A DNA stretch of 64,000 bases, taken from positions 1 through 64,000 of the forward strand of contig NZ_LZIF01000120.1 in the NCBI RefSeq assembly GCF_001667145.1, read 5' to 3'. Origin of the DNA: Mycobacterium sp. 852002-51971_SCH5477799-a (GTDB lineage: Bacteria; Actinomycetota; Actinomycetes; Mycobacteriales; Mycobacteriaceae). The first letter of the stretch is position 1. Each line of letters starts with the position of its first letter. The translations under genes and the position numbers were made by a program. A model generated the notes under the pieces. It had not been told where the DNA came from. It searched no databases and saw only the letters and a list, made by a program, of their open reading frames with translations. Shown here one piece after another: positions 7,929 through 15,003 of the stretch.

Positions 7929-8331
7929 GAGGAGGGACCCATTTCCACATTTCGATGACTGTTCCCCGGCCGACGGTGGACTCGACGACCAACCGGTCCA
8001 TCAGGCGGCGCGCGCCCGGCAGGCCCATCCCCAGCCCGCGCCCGGTGGTGTAACCGTCTTCCATCGCCCGCGCGATGTCGGCAATACCGGGACCATGGTC
8101 CTCGGCGCGTACCACTAAGGCCTTACGCCCTTCCCGGTCGGCGATCGCGACGGAAACGGCACCACGGCCGGCGTAGCTGGTGATGTTCCTTGCGATCTCC
8201 GAGATCGCCGTGGCGATCATCGTGACGTCGGTCAGGGAAAATCCCAAATCAAGCGCGAGTTGGTGTCCGGCTTTGCGGGCTTCGACGATGTCGTCGGGGT
8301 GATCGATGGCGACGACGATATCAGCCGCCAC
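7921..8331 (-). CDS. rsbT: RsbT-like serine/threonine kinase (stressosome switch kinase)
   Basis: A GHKL-fold kinase of about 136 residues, closely resembling RsbT: ATAISEIARNITSYAG (N-box), RAEDHGPGIADI (G1), MEDGYTTGRGLGMGLPGARRLMD (G1/G2 lid, continuous in the protein) and the WKW-type C-terminus. In the Bacillus model RsbT is held by RsbR-RsbS complexes, phosphorylates them on stress, and is released to activate RsbU. The start is uncertain: a GTG at 8331 overlaps the rsbS stop by 11 bases, and a GTG at 8364 would add 11 residues. Neither has a strong ribosome binding site, as expected for coupled translation. Confidence 0.85.
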   Translation of the reverse strand: MAADIVVAIDHPDDIVEARKAGHQLALDLGFSLTDVTMIATAISEIARNITSYAGRGAVSVAIADREGRKALVVRAEDHGPGIADIARAMEDGYTTGRGLGMGLPGARRLMDRLVVESTVGRGTVIEMWKWVPPRA

Positions 8332-8725
8332 CGTCGAGCCCGATCGTCGACTTCCCCACTCCACCTTGACGATTCAGAGCTTGGCGATTCAGCAGCGCGA
8401 TACCCTCTTCAAGATCCAGCGCGGTGTTCATGTCGTCGAACGCCAGACCGAGCTGGACCATCGCGAAGGCCACCTCCGGCTGCAGACCGACGATCACCGT
8501 GTCCGCACCGCGCAATCGGGTCATGTGCGCGATCGTCCGCAACGATCGGGCGGCGAAGGAGTCCATCACATCGATGGCGGTGACGTCGACGATGATGCCC
8601 TGAGCGCGGAACTGGCTGACCCGTTCCATCAGGTCATAGCGCAGGCGTTCGGCGTCGGAATCGGTGAGGGCGGCCTGTACCGACGCGATGAGAATCGAGC
8701 CCTGTTTCAGGATCGGTACTGGCAT
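8321..8725 (-). CDS. rsbS: RsbS-like STAS stressosome scaffold protein
   Basis: 134 residues from the ATG at MPVPILKQGSILIAS; the upstream in-frame extension overlaps rsbR and lacks similarity. It is a single STAS domain with IIVDVTAIDVMDSFAARSL, where the Ser in MDSF corresponds to the RsbS residue phosphorylated by RsbT, followed by TVIVGLQPEVAFAMVQLGL. RsbS with RsbR would build the stressosome core that sequesters RsbT. The last 20 residues (GGVGKSTIGLDGGG) are an unusual Gly-rich tail. It lies 22 bases after rsbR. Confidence 0.88.
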   Translation of the reverse strand: MPVPILKQGSILIASVQAALTDSDAERLRYDLMERVSQFRAQGIIVDVTAIDVMDSFAARSLRTIAHMTRLRGADTVIVGLQPEVAFAMVQLGLAFDDMNTALDLEEGIALLNRQALNRQGGVGKSTIGLDGGG

Positions 8726-8747
8726 GGGGTGCTCGTGTCGATTTTGG

Positions 8748-9650
8748 TTATCCGGTCTGCTCGCCCGTGCGGGTGACCTCGTAGCCCAGCAGGCGTTCGG
8801 CTTCCTCGATACCGCCCTGCAGGTCACCGACGGCGTTCATCTTCGACAAGTCCAGCCCGATGGTCACCAGCGTCAGGGCGATCTCGGAGGACAGGCCGGT
8901 GATGATCACGCTGGCACCCATCAACCCCGAAGCGTCGACCGTCTGCACCAGGTGGTTGGCCACCGTCGAGTCGATGGTGGGAACACCGGTGATGTCGATG
9001 ACCACGACTTTGGCGCGGTTCGCGCGGATGGCCCGCAGCAGCTGCTCGGTGACCTGGCGGGCGCGCTGACTGTCCAACACACCGATGATCGGCAGAATCA
9101 GCAGCTGCTCACGCACCTGCAGCACCGGCGTCGAGAGTTCGCGGATGGCCTCCTGCTGCTGGCGGATGATGCGCTCGCGTTCCTGCACGAAGCTGACGCC
9201 CACGGTGTTGGCGATGCGGTTGGCCGCCGGCTCGTAGGCGTCGAGGACGCGGTTGAGCATCTCGAACTCGGCCTGGTATTTCTCGAACAGCGAACGGGCG
9301 AGCACGTCGCGCAGCAGCAGGACGATGCCCAGCACCTCGTCGGTCTCGACGCCTCGCGGAATGATGCGTTCGGACAGGTCACGCGCATAGGCCTGCAACG
9401 CCTCCACGCTACCGGTCTCGAGCACCTCGACATAGTTGTCGTAGACGGCCGTCGCCTCGGAGAAGAGCTCCTCCGGGGTCATCGCGGTCAACAGCTCGGC
9501 CTCGGTGATACGGCGGGCCCACTCCTCGCGCAGAACGGTTCGATTCTGCCGTAGATGCTGGACCAGCTGTGGCAGCAGCCCCTCGCTGGAGACGCCCACT
9601 GTCGCTGCTGCAGTGCCGGTACTGTTGAAATCCGACGGCGAATCTGACAT
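8748..9650 (-). CDS. rsbR: RsbR-like stressosome sensor (N-terminal globin-like domain plus STAS)
   Basis: 300 residues. The ATG follows GGGAGG with ideal spacing. The N-terminal about 170 residues are all helical (LLPQLVQHLRQNRTVLREEW, ELFSEATAVYDNYVEVLETG) and end in the long linker helix ANRIANTVGVSFVQERERII, as in RsbR co-antagonists. The C-terminal STAS domain has VVVIDITGVPTIDSTVANHL and VIITGLSSEIALTLVTIGLDL-like segments; both RsbT-target Thr positions (in TIDSTV and SEIALT) are present. It heads the five-gene operon 9650 to 5092 and is divergent from rsfB. The input signal cannot be read from the sequence. Confidence 0.88.
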   Translation of the reverse strand: MSDSPSDFNSTGTAAATVGVSSEGLLPQLVQHLRQNRTVLREEWARRITEAELLTAMTPEELFSEATAVYDNYVEVLETGSVEALQAYARDLSERIIPRGVETDEVLGIVLLLRDVLARSLFEKYQAEFEMLNRVLDAYEPAANRIANTVGVSFVQERERIIRQQQEAIRELSTPVLQVREQLLILPIIGVLDSQRARQVTEQLLRAIRANRAKVVVIDITGVPTIDSTVANHLVQTVDASGLMGASVIITGLSSEIALTLVTIGLDLSKMNAVGDLQGGIEEAERLLGYEVTRTGEQTG

Positions 9651-9808
9651 CTGGCCTCCCGAGTGCCACGTCGCGCCCTGCGGTCTGCGTTCCTTTTGCG
9701 AGACTAGCCTGGGTTGTCGCGGGGCACGTATAGAGGGCATATTCTTCTCGCAGTTCACAACGCAGGCTAGGGTTGAACCACGCCACGGCCCTGGACAAAG
9801 GATTGCCA

Positions 9809-10177
9809 TTGTCAGCTCCTGATTCGATTACCACGTTGGTTGAGGACCACGACGGGGTTTCCGTGGTCAGTGTCAGCGGCGAAATCGATTTGGTCACGGC
9901 TCCAGCCCTGGAACAAGCCATCAGCGCGGTCGTCGCAGACAGCCCGACAGCATTGATCATTGATCTGTCCGCGGTCGAGTTTCTCGGTTCGGTGGGGCTG
10001 AAGATCCTGGCGGCCACCTACGAGAAGCTGGGTAAGCAGACCGGCTTCGGCGTGGTCGCACGAGGCCCGGCCACCCGCAGGCCGATCCACCTGACCGGTC
10101 TGGACAAGACCTTCCCGCTGTACCCGACACTCGACGACGCGTTGACCGGGGTTCGGGACGGCAAACTCAACGGCTAG
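9809..10177 (+). CDS. rsfB: Anti-sigma factor antagonist RsfB (Rv3687c-like)
   Basis: 122-residue STAS protein that closely resembles Rv3687c (SAPDSITTLVEDHDG start, IDLSAVEFLGSVGLKILAAT, RRPIHLTGLDKTF). In M. tuberculosis RsfB binds the SigF anti-sigma factor RsbW/UsfX and frees SigF; the Ser in EFLGSVG is the usual phospho-acceptor. The start is a TTG, by alignment with the remembered Mtb protein; a longer in-frame start at 9773 adds residues not in the family. It stands back to back with the stressosome operon, sharing a 158-base divergent promoter region. No SigF-type element was seen upstream of it. Confidence 0.9.
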   Translation: MSAPDSITTLVEDHDGVSVVSVSGEIDLVTAPALEQAISAVVADSPTALIIDLSAVEFLGSVGLKILAATYEKLGKQTGFGVVARGPATRRPIHLTGLDKTFPLYPTLDDALTGVRDGKLNG

Positions 10178-10427
10178 CGATTCGCCTTGAGGGAGCGGGC
10201 CATGTCGCGTGCCGGGCATCGCCGTCCCCATCGCTTGCCCGACAACATGTTTGGCGTGCAAGCGCCGAATTCGGCTGCGGAGAGCGTCGATTTCGGGACT
10301 AGCCGCATCCTTTTGAAAGGGAGCCGGCCGCCGCAATTCGCTCGTGCATTTCATGGCGAAAAATTATTATCGAAGTCTGGCCGTCCGATGCGGTGTCCAC
10401 TCCTGGTTCAGGTGCGATGATCAGGGT

Positions 10428-10928
10428 ATGGACGTCGACCATCCGCAAGAAGACCAGCGGTGGGATCGCCGTGAGCGAGGCGAGACCGAAGTTCAACGGC
10501 TGGACCGCAATTGGAACAGCCTGTTACAGGAGCTGCGGGTCGTTCAGACCGGGGTGCAGCTGCTGACCGGATTCCTGTTGACACTGCCGTTTCAGCAACG
10601 CTTCGACGTGTTGGGCCCGCCGATGCGCATCATCTATCTGGCGACGGTGGTGTGTGCGGTGTGCGCAACCCTGTTGCTGATCGCGCCGGTCGCCATGCAC
10701 CGGATACTGTTTCGGCGTCACCGGCTCCAGGTCCTCGTGTCAGCCGCGCACCGGTGTGCCTTAGCCGGGCTGGGCTTGCTCGGTCTGTCGATAATCGGCC
10801 TGACGACGATCATCTTCGCCGCGGTGGCGGGGCGGCATGTCGGCCTCATAGCAGGAGCCTGCGCGCTGCCGCTGTTCATCTTCTTCTGGTGGGTGCTGCC
10901 GCTGGTGCTGCGCACGCACGGCGAGTGA
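10428..10928 (+). CDS. DUF6328 family integral membrane protein
   Basis: 166 residues, with an acidic/basic cytosolic N-terminus (about 1-30) and four hydrophobic segments: VQLLTGFLLTLPF, IIYLATVVCAVCATLLLIAP, LAGLGLLGLSIIGLTTIIFA and VGLIAGACALPLFIFFWWVLP. The motif NWNSLLQELRVVQTGVQLLTGFL is typical of DUF6328, a family of small four-helix actinobacterial membrane proteins without known function. A GGGTAT sequence overlaps the ATG but is not a usable promoter for this start. It converges with the HAD phosphatase gene, 13 bases apart. Confidence 0.82.
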   Translation: MDVDHPQEDQRWDRRERGETEVQRLDRNWNSLLQELRVVQTGVQLLTGFLLTLPFQQRFDVLGPPMRIIYLATVVCAVCATLLLIAPVAMHRILFRRHRLQVLVSAAHRCALAGLGLLGLSIIGLTTIIFAAVAGRHVGLIAGACALPLFIFFWWVLPLVLRTHGE

Positions 10929-10941
10929 GCGAGCTCGTCGG

Positions 10942-11625
10942 TCAGCGGCCCGGCACAAGCGCGGCGATTCGGGTGGATTCCAGGTGCTCGAGCAGGTCTT
11001 GGGGGTCGGCGAAGACGGGTTCAGCGCCCGCCTCCTGCAGCTCCGCGCGGGCGATACCGCCGCTCAACAGCCCGATGCACGGCAAATGCGCGCCGGCCGC
11101 GGCGTGTGCGTCCCACACCGCATCGCCGACGAACACGGCGTGCTCGGCATCCACGCCGGCGCGGTCCAGGGCCACCTGGACTATGCCGGGTTCGGGTTTG
11201 GCGGTATCGACGTCGCGTGACGACGTCGTCTCCGAGATGACGTCGTCACAGTCGAGGACCTTACGCAAAATCTCTAGTTCGTCTTCGGGCGCCGAGCTCG
11301 CCAGCACGACCTGTAGGCCCAGGTCGGCGACGCGGTGCAGCAGGTCGCGCGCTCCAGGCAAAGGCTGCAGCAGCGGCGTGATTTCCCGGTAGTACTCGCT
11401 GTGCTTGTCGCTGAGCCGCTCCTGCACATCGTCAGGAGCGTCACCGGAGAGCTTCCCGACCAGCCGGGACCCGTCCATCCCGATGCAGCGGTGAATTCGC
11501 CAGGACGCCACCACCATGCCTTCGTCGTCGAAAGCGCGTTGCCAGGCATGAACGTGCAGATAGTTGGAATCCACCAGGGTGCCGTCGACGTCGAACAGGA
11601 CGGCGGGTGTCCCGCTGCGCCCCAT
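10942..11625 (-). CDS. HAD superfamily phosphatase (beta-phosphoglucomutase-like)
   Basis: 227 residues from an ATG preceded by AGGGAG. It is a HAD hydrolase with a cap domain: motif I VLFDVDGTLVDSN (nucleophile and acid Asp), motif II VVLASSAPEDELE, motif III Lys in DTAKPEPGI and motif IV FVGDAVWDAHAA. This is the pattern of phosphoglycolate phosphatases and beta-phosphoglucomutases. The substrate is not predictable. The longer reading frame upstream has no similarity and was not used. A weak SigF-like box pair (GTGT-N17-GGGTAT) lies on the minus strand about 70 bases upstream. Confidence 0.88.
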   Translation of the reverse strand: MGRSGTPAVLFDVDGTLVDSNYLHVHAWQRAFDDEGMVVASWRIHRCIGMDGSRLVGKLSGDAPDDVQERLSDKHSEYYREITPLLQPLPGARDLLHRVADLGLQVVLASSAPEDELEILRKVLDCDDVISETTSSRDVDTAKPEPGIVQVALDRAGVDAEHAVFVGDAVWDAHAAAGAHLPCIGLLSGGIARAELQEAGAEPVFADPQDLLEHLESTRIAALVPGR

Positions 11626-11732
11626 CAGTGCGGGCTCCCTGTGTGGGTTTCGGGGCGCTCGGCCGCGTGCGATTGTGAAGTCATGTGACGGGCATACCCA
11701 GGCCTGCCAGTGCTGACACGGGCCGTGGGTTG

Positions 11733-11757
11733 GTTTGGCTACCGGGGCGAGGGGTAC
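11733..11757 (+). promoter_or_regulatory. SigF-type promoter candidate for the UsfY-like gene
   Basis: GGTTT (GTTT 11733-11736) and GGGTAC (11752-11757) are spaced by 15 bases. It lies 110 bases before the UsfY-like ATG. usfY-type genes are linked to sigF in other mycobacteria, which fits this promoter class. Confidence 0.55.
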
Positions 11758-11866
11758 ACATGGGTGGTTCGTGGCACCGGGCCGATTCCGCCGCGCTTGC
11801 CAGCCGAGTCGATCACAACAATGCGCCCTGCGAATAAGGTTGGCACACAATAATCTTCGACGAGGA

Positions 11867-12184
11867 ATGACGTTGGATCACCGCAAGAACGCCCCAGTCG
11901 ACCATGCCCGAACCACTCGTCAGCACGCCGGCGAATCCCTGAAGAACGGCGCAAACGTCCCCGGCCTGGCCGCTTCGGCCGCCGCGGTGATAGCGCTGAC
12001 CGTGGGCCTGTTCGCCGTGGCGACCGGACATCCGGCGGTCGGCGCCAGCGCCCTGATCGTGGCCGTTGCACTCGGCGCGCTGAGCCCGGCGTGACTGCTG
12101 CGCGCCCACCGCAAGGTCCGCGACGCCGAACTGCGCTGGCACGCCGCGTATTCCGACCAGCCCGCGCCGCCGCCCACCAGCTGA
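11867..12184 (+). pseudogene. UsfY-like small membrane protein gene with an in-frame TGA
   Basis: The ATG at 11867 (after CGAGGA) opens a frame that reads LDHRKNAPVDHARTTRQHAG, then two hydrophobic segments (VPGLAASAAAVIALTVGLF, VGASALIVAVALGALSP). This matches the UsfY pattern of a PVDHxRTTR head and two transmembrane helices. A TGA at 12092-12094 stops it. The same frame continues with LLRAHRKVRDAELRWHAAYS to a TGA at 12182, which is the expected basic UsfY tail (HRRVRRVEERWHA-type). The stop is one base from TGG (Trp). Either the gene is broken or a shortened 75-residue protein is made; a sequencing error is also possible. Confidence 0.72.
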
Positions 12185-12379
12185 GCGTCCGGGTGTTTGC
12201 CGCGCGTGCGGCGCGTTCCCAGCAAGCACGTGCCGGGAGTTCACCGTCGACCGATTTTTCGGTCGCCGCAACTTTTTGGGGCCGCATCGGTGTAGCCCGC
12301 CCTGGAACTGGGTACTGCCTGCGCCACGGGTGAGTGCAGGAAAGTGCATCAGCCCGTTCCATAGCAGGGAGGAACTCCG

Positions 12380-12682
12380 ATGGCGACCACCACTGACTAC
12401 GACGCACGCCGCGTATCCGACGCCGACACCCAGGACAAGTCCTCGCTTCGCGAACTGGCGCCGACCCTGCAGGGAGCTGTCATTGCCGTGGTCGACGAGG
12501 ACCCCAATGACGTGCACTTCTTCGAACTACCGGACGCTGACCTGTCCGGGGAGGAGCTGTCGGTGGCGGTGATCCCCAAGCGCGCCGACGAGTTCACCTG
12601 CTCGAGCTGCTTTTTGGTACAGCACCGTAGCCGGATGCGTGTCTCCGGCTCCGGCCTGCCGGTGTGCGCCGACTGCGCCTGA
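12380..12682 (+). CDS. DUF4193 family zinc-ribbon protein (paralogue)
   Basis: 100 residues from an ATG with a strong ribosome binding site (AGGGAGGA). The family hallmark is the acidic middle followed by FELPDADLSGEELSV, PKRADEFTCSSCFLV and the C-terminal CADC. The two CxxC pairs should bind zinc. DUF4193 proteins are abundant, conserved in actinobacteria and of unknown role (Rv2699c is the usual mycobacterial member). The divergent N-terminal half and insertion among accessory genes suggest a second copy. GTGT-N16-GGGTAC at 12291-12316 is a weak possible SigF-type promoter. Confidence 0.87.
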   Translation: MATTTDYDARRVSDADTQDKSSLRELAPTLQGAVIAVVDEDPNDVHFFELPDADLSGEELSVAVIPKRADEFTCSSCFLVQHRSRMRVSGSGLPVCADCA

Positions 12683-12779
12683 CACCCGGACGAGGCGAGC
12701 CGCCCGCGAGCCTTGCGCGACCGTGAAGGTGCGCCGGTTGCGCTGAATTGTCAGTGCTCTCCACTAGATTCAGCGACAA

Positions 12780-13418
12780 ATGGAGAAGATGCTCGGGTCG
12801 CTGCTCGTGCTGGGGTTAGCGCTCCCTTGGTATTTCACGCAGCAGGCCACCGGCAGTCTGCCGGCGGGATGCCTCGCCGGGCTCGGTGGGCTCGCCGTCG
12901 CGGTGGCGATCCTGTGGTGGCTGTCGCTGCAACGGGACCGCTACCAGGCCGAAGCGCACCGACGACGCGACCTCAAATGCGCGAAAGCGGGGCTTCGGGC
13001 CATCGACCGGATGTCCGGTACCGAGTTCGAGGAATTCGTTGCGGCACAGCTTCGCATCGCGGGCTACAGCGTCGCACCCACGGCCAGCACCGGCGACTAT
13101 GGCGTAGATCTGATCGCCAAGAAAGACGGCGTCCGCATGGCCGTCCAATGCAAGAGGCTGGTGAAGGCCGTTGGAGTCGCCGCCGTCCAACAGGTCGTCG
13201 CCGGCGCGCTGCACCATGGCTGCAACCGGACGGTCGTCGTGACCAACCAGACTTTCACGAAGGCGGCCCGCCAATTGGCAAGCACCCATCGGTGCCGGCT
13301 GGTGGGGCGCAGCCAATTGCAAAGCTGGACGCGGATTCAGCCCATTGTCGTGCGCGGCCCGCGGCGCATACGCGGCAACTCGCCGCACGTTCGGACGCCG
13401 CGGCTAGAACCGGAGTGA
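12780..13418 (+). CDS. Membrane-anchored Mrr-like restriction endonuclease-fold protein
   Basis: 212 residues. Two hydrophobic helices occupy about 5-22 and 30-55 (LLVLGLALPWYFT, LGGLAVAVAILWWLSL). They are followed by an Mrr_cat-type PD-(D/E)xK nuclease domain: MSGTEFEEFVAAQL, GDYGVDLIAKKDG (catalytic Asp), MAVQCKRL (QxK) and VVTNQTFTKAA. No methylase or specificity gene is adjacent. Similar TM-Mrr proteins are widespread; they may act on modified or foreign DNA, or be regulatory. The last about 40 residues are basic and variable. Confidence 0.85.
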   Translation: MEKMLGSLLVLGLALPWYFTQQATGSLPAGCLAGLGGLAVAVAILWWLSLQRDRYQAEAHRRRDLKCAKAGLRAIDRMSGTEFEEFVAAQLRIAGYSVAPTASTGDYGVDLIAKKDGVRMAVQCKRLVKAVGVAAVQQVVAGALHHGCNRTVVVTNQTFTKAARQLASTHRCRLVGRSQLQSWTRIQPIVVRGPRRIRGNSPHVRTPRLEPE

Positions 13419-13482
13419 GAAGCCTGGCGAGATAGGTTGAGTCACAGCACTTTCGGTCCGGCAAGTCGACCGCGGCGCGGCG

Positions 13483-14172
13483 TCACCGCCCAGTGGCGTC
13501 CTCGATCACCCGGCGCGCGACTTCCCGCAGCGGGGTGTTCATGCTCTGCGAGAGTTTGATCAGGGCGTTGAATGCCGTCTGGTCGTCGAGGTCGTAGCGC
13601 TCGATGAGGATGCCCTTGGCCTGTCCGATCGTGTCGCGGGTGCTCAAGGCTTCCCGAAACTGTTGGGTGCGCACGACGTTGCTCCACGCCAGGGCGCCCA
13701 GCGTCGCGAACATGGCGGCGACGCGACGAGAGTCTTCGGAGAAGGACTTCGGGCGTTCGGCGTAGAAATTCAGCGCACCCATGCTCAGCTCGTCGGCGGA
13801 CATGGGTAGCGACAGCACGCTGCGAATGGATGTGTGCGCGAGCGCGTCGGCCTGATACTTCGGCCAGCGGGCGTCGGCTTCGAGGTCGTCGATGACGACG
13901 ACCTTCCGGGTCCATGCGGCGTGAACGCAGGGTCCTTCGAGGTGGCGCTGCTGGAACTCGTCGAGCAGCCGGGCGCACTCATGCGTGACAGACGGGGTGC
14001 TGACCTCGTTCTGCCGGCTGGTAACCGTGATCCCCGCTTCGTCGGCGCCCGGTACCCAGCGCGCCGCCGCCCTGGTCAAGTCGTCCAGCACCTGGGGGAA
14101 GGCCCCTGCGTCCGCCGAATAGATGGCGCGCAACACGTCGGTGAGCAGGGTCAGATCGTCAAAGTTGGTCAC
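13483..14172 (-). CDS. GAF and ANTAR domain transcription antitermination regulator
   Basis: 229 residues. A GAF domain (about 15-160; AGITVTSRQNEVST, EGPCVHAAWTRKVVVIDDL, SIRSVLSLPMSADELSMGALNFY) is followed by a C-terminal ANTAR RNA-binding domain (about 168-225; STRDTIGQAKGILIERYDLDD, AFNALIKLSQSMNTPLREVA). Such proteins sense a small ligand or redox state and bind paired hairpins in nascent mRNA to prevent termination. No target hairpin pair was recognised nearby. It is transcribed away from the DyP operon, with a 257-base divergent gap between. Confidence 0.92.
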   Translation of the reverse strand: MTNFDDLTLLTDVLRAIYSADAGAFPQVLDDLTRAAARWVPGADEAGITVTSRQNEVSTPSVTHECARLLDEFQQRHLEGPCVHAAWTRKVVVIDDLEADARWPKYQADALAHTSIRSVLSLPMSADELSMGALNFYAERPKSFSEDSRRVAAMFATLGALAWSNVVRTQQFREALSTRDTIGQAKGILIERYDLDDQTAFNALIKLSQSMNTPLREVARRVIEDATGR

Positions 14173-14429
14173 TGAGTGTCGCCCTCTTGCTTCGAGACCG
14201 GTGCAGGCATTACCCGTGCCGTTTCAGCAGCCTGCGGTCTCGCGAGGCGATCACTTGTGATTTTGACGGCGACGAATGTCAATGCTGTTTGCTCAGCATT
14301 ACGGTGAGATCCACTATATCGGCCCAGTTTCGGGTGTTTGCGCCCGGCGTGACCGCGATCCGCTATCCGGGGTTGCGCTGGCGAAGCCAGGTGGTAGCGT
14401 CCGGCTCACCGGCCTGACTTTGGAGCGCG

Positions 14430-14990
14430 ATGGTGGCAACCGAAGACGAGTGGACCAAACCTGCGGCTCTGGCCATCCCCAAGGAAGGCTATTTCGAACT
14501 CGAACGCGGCCGCTACGGGCCGCTGTATCCGCGCACCCCGGCTTGCTACGGCTTTTCCATCATCGCCAAGGTCAAGGAAGGCCGCGAAGAAGCCGTTCGC
14601 GCCTACGGCAAACAGATTGAAGAAGCCATCAAGGCAAACCCGGAAGTGCTGGCACCGCTGCGGCTGCACTACCTACGCTGGCAACTCTTCGACATCGGGT
14701 CGGGGCCGCACTTCCAGTACCAGGGCATCTTCGACACCGACTTCGACAAATACACCGAGGACGCGGTGCACCTGTTCAGCCAGACCGGGATCACCACCGT
14801 CTTCACCAATCTCGAGGGCTTCCCCGAAGACTGGCGCGAGAACCCGGATGCCTTCGTCAAGTTCGTTCGCGAGCACCAGTGCCCGAGCTTTCTGGAATAT
14901 GGTGAGTACCCCTACGTCACGGCCGACGAGATCAAGAAGGCACTGCGGCTGAAAGCCGCGTTCGGCACCATGCTGGATCAGATGCAGTGA
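14430..14990 (+). CDS. Uncharacterised protein of the DyP operon (ferredoxin-like fold suspected)
   Basis: 186 residues from an ATG (MVATEDEWTKPAAL). No named family was recognised. The pattern of strand (YGFSIIAKVKEG), helix (REEAVRAYGKQIEEAIKA), strand (LHYLRWQLFDI), strand (HFQYQGIFDTDFD) and helix (KYTEDAVHLFSQ) suggests an alpha-beta plait like those in DyP and chlorite dismutase proteins; this is inference. The gene ends 13 bases before the DyP start, so they are surely co-transcribed. It may be a small partner or cargo of the peroxidase. Confidence 0.75.
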   Translation: MVATEDEWTKPAALAIPKEGYFELERGRYGPLYPRTPACYGFSIIAKVKEGREEAVRAYGKQIEEAIKANPEVLAPLRLHYLRWQLFDIGSGPHFQYQGIFDTDFDKYTEDAVHLFSQTGITTVFTNLEGFPEDWRENPDAFVKFVREHQCPSFLEYGEYPYVTADEIKKALRLKAAFGTMLDQMQ

Positions 14991-15003
14991 CGCCCACCGG
15001 AGC

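Noticed and set aside
10404..10429. GGGTAT preceded by GTTC as a SigF promoter for the DUF6328 gene
   Set aside because: The -10 overlaps the ATG and the spacer is 14, so it cannot serve this start.
11693..11719. Minus-strand GTGT-N17-GGGTAT as SigF promoter of the HAD phosphatase gene
   Set aside because: The -35 is imperfect and the spacing long; kept only as a remark in the gene entry.
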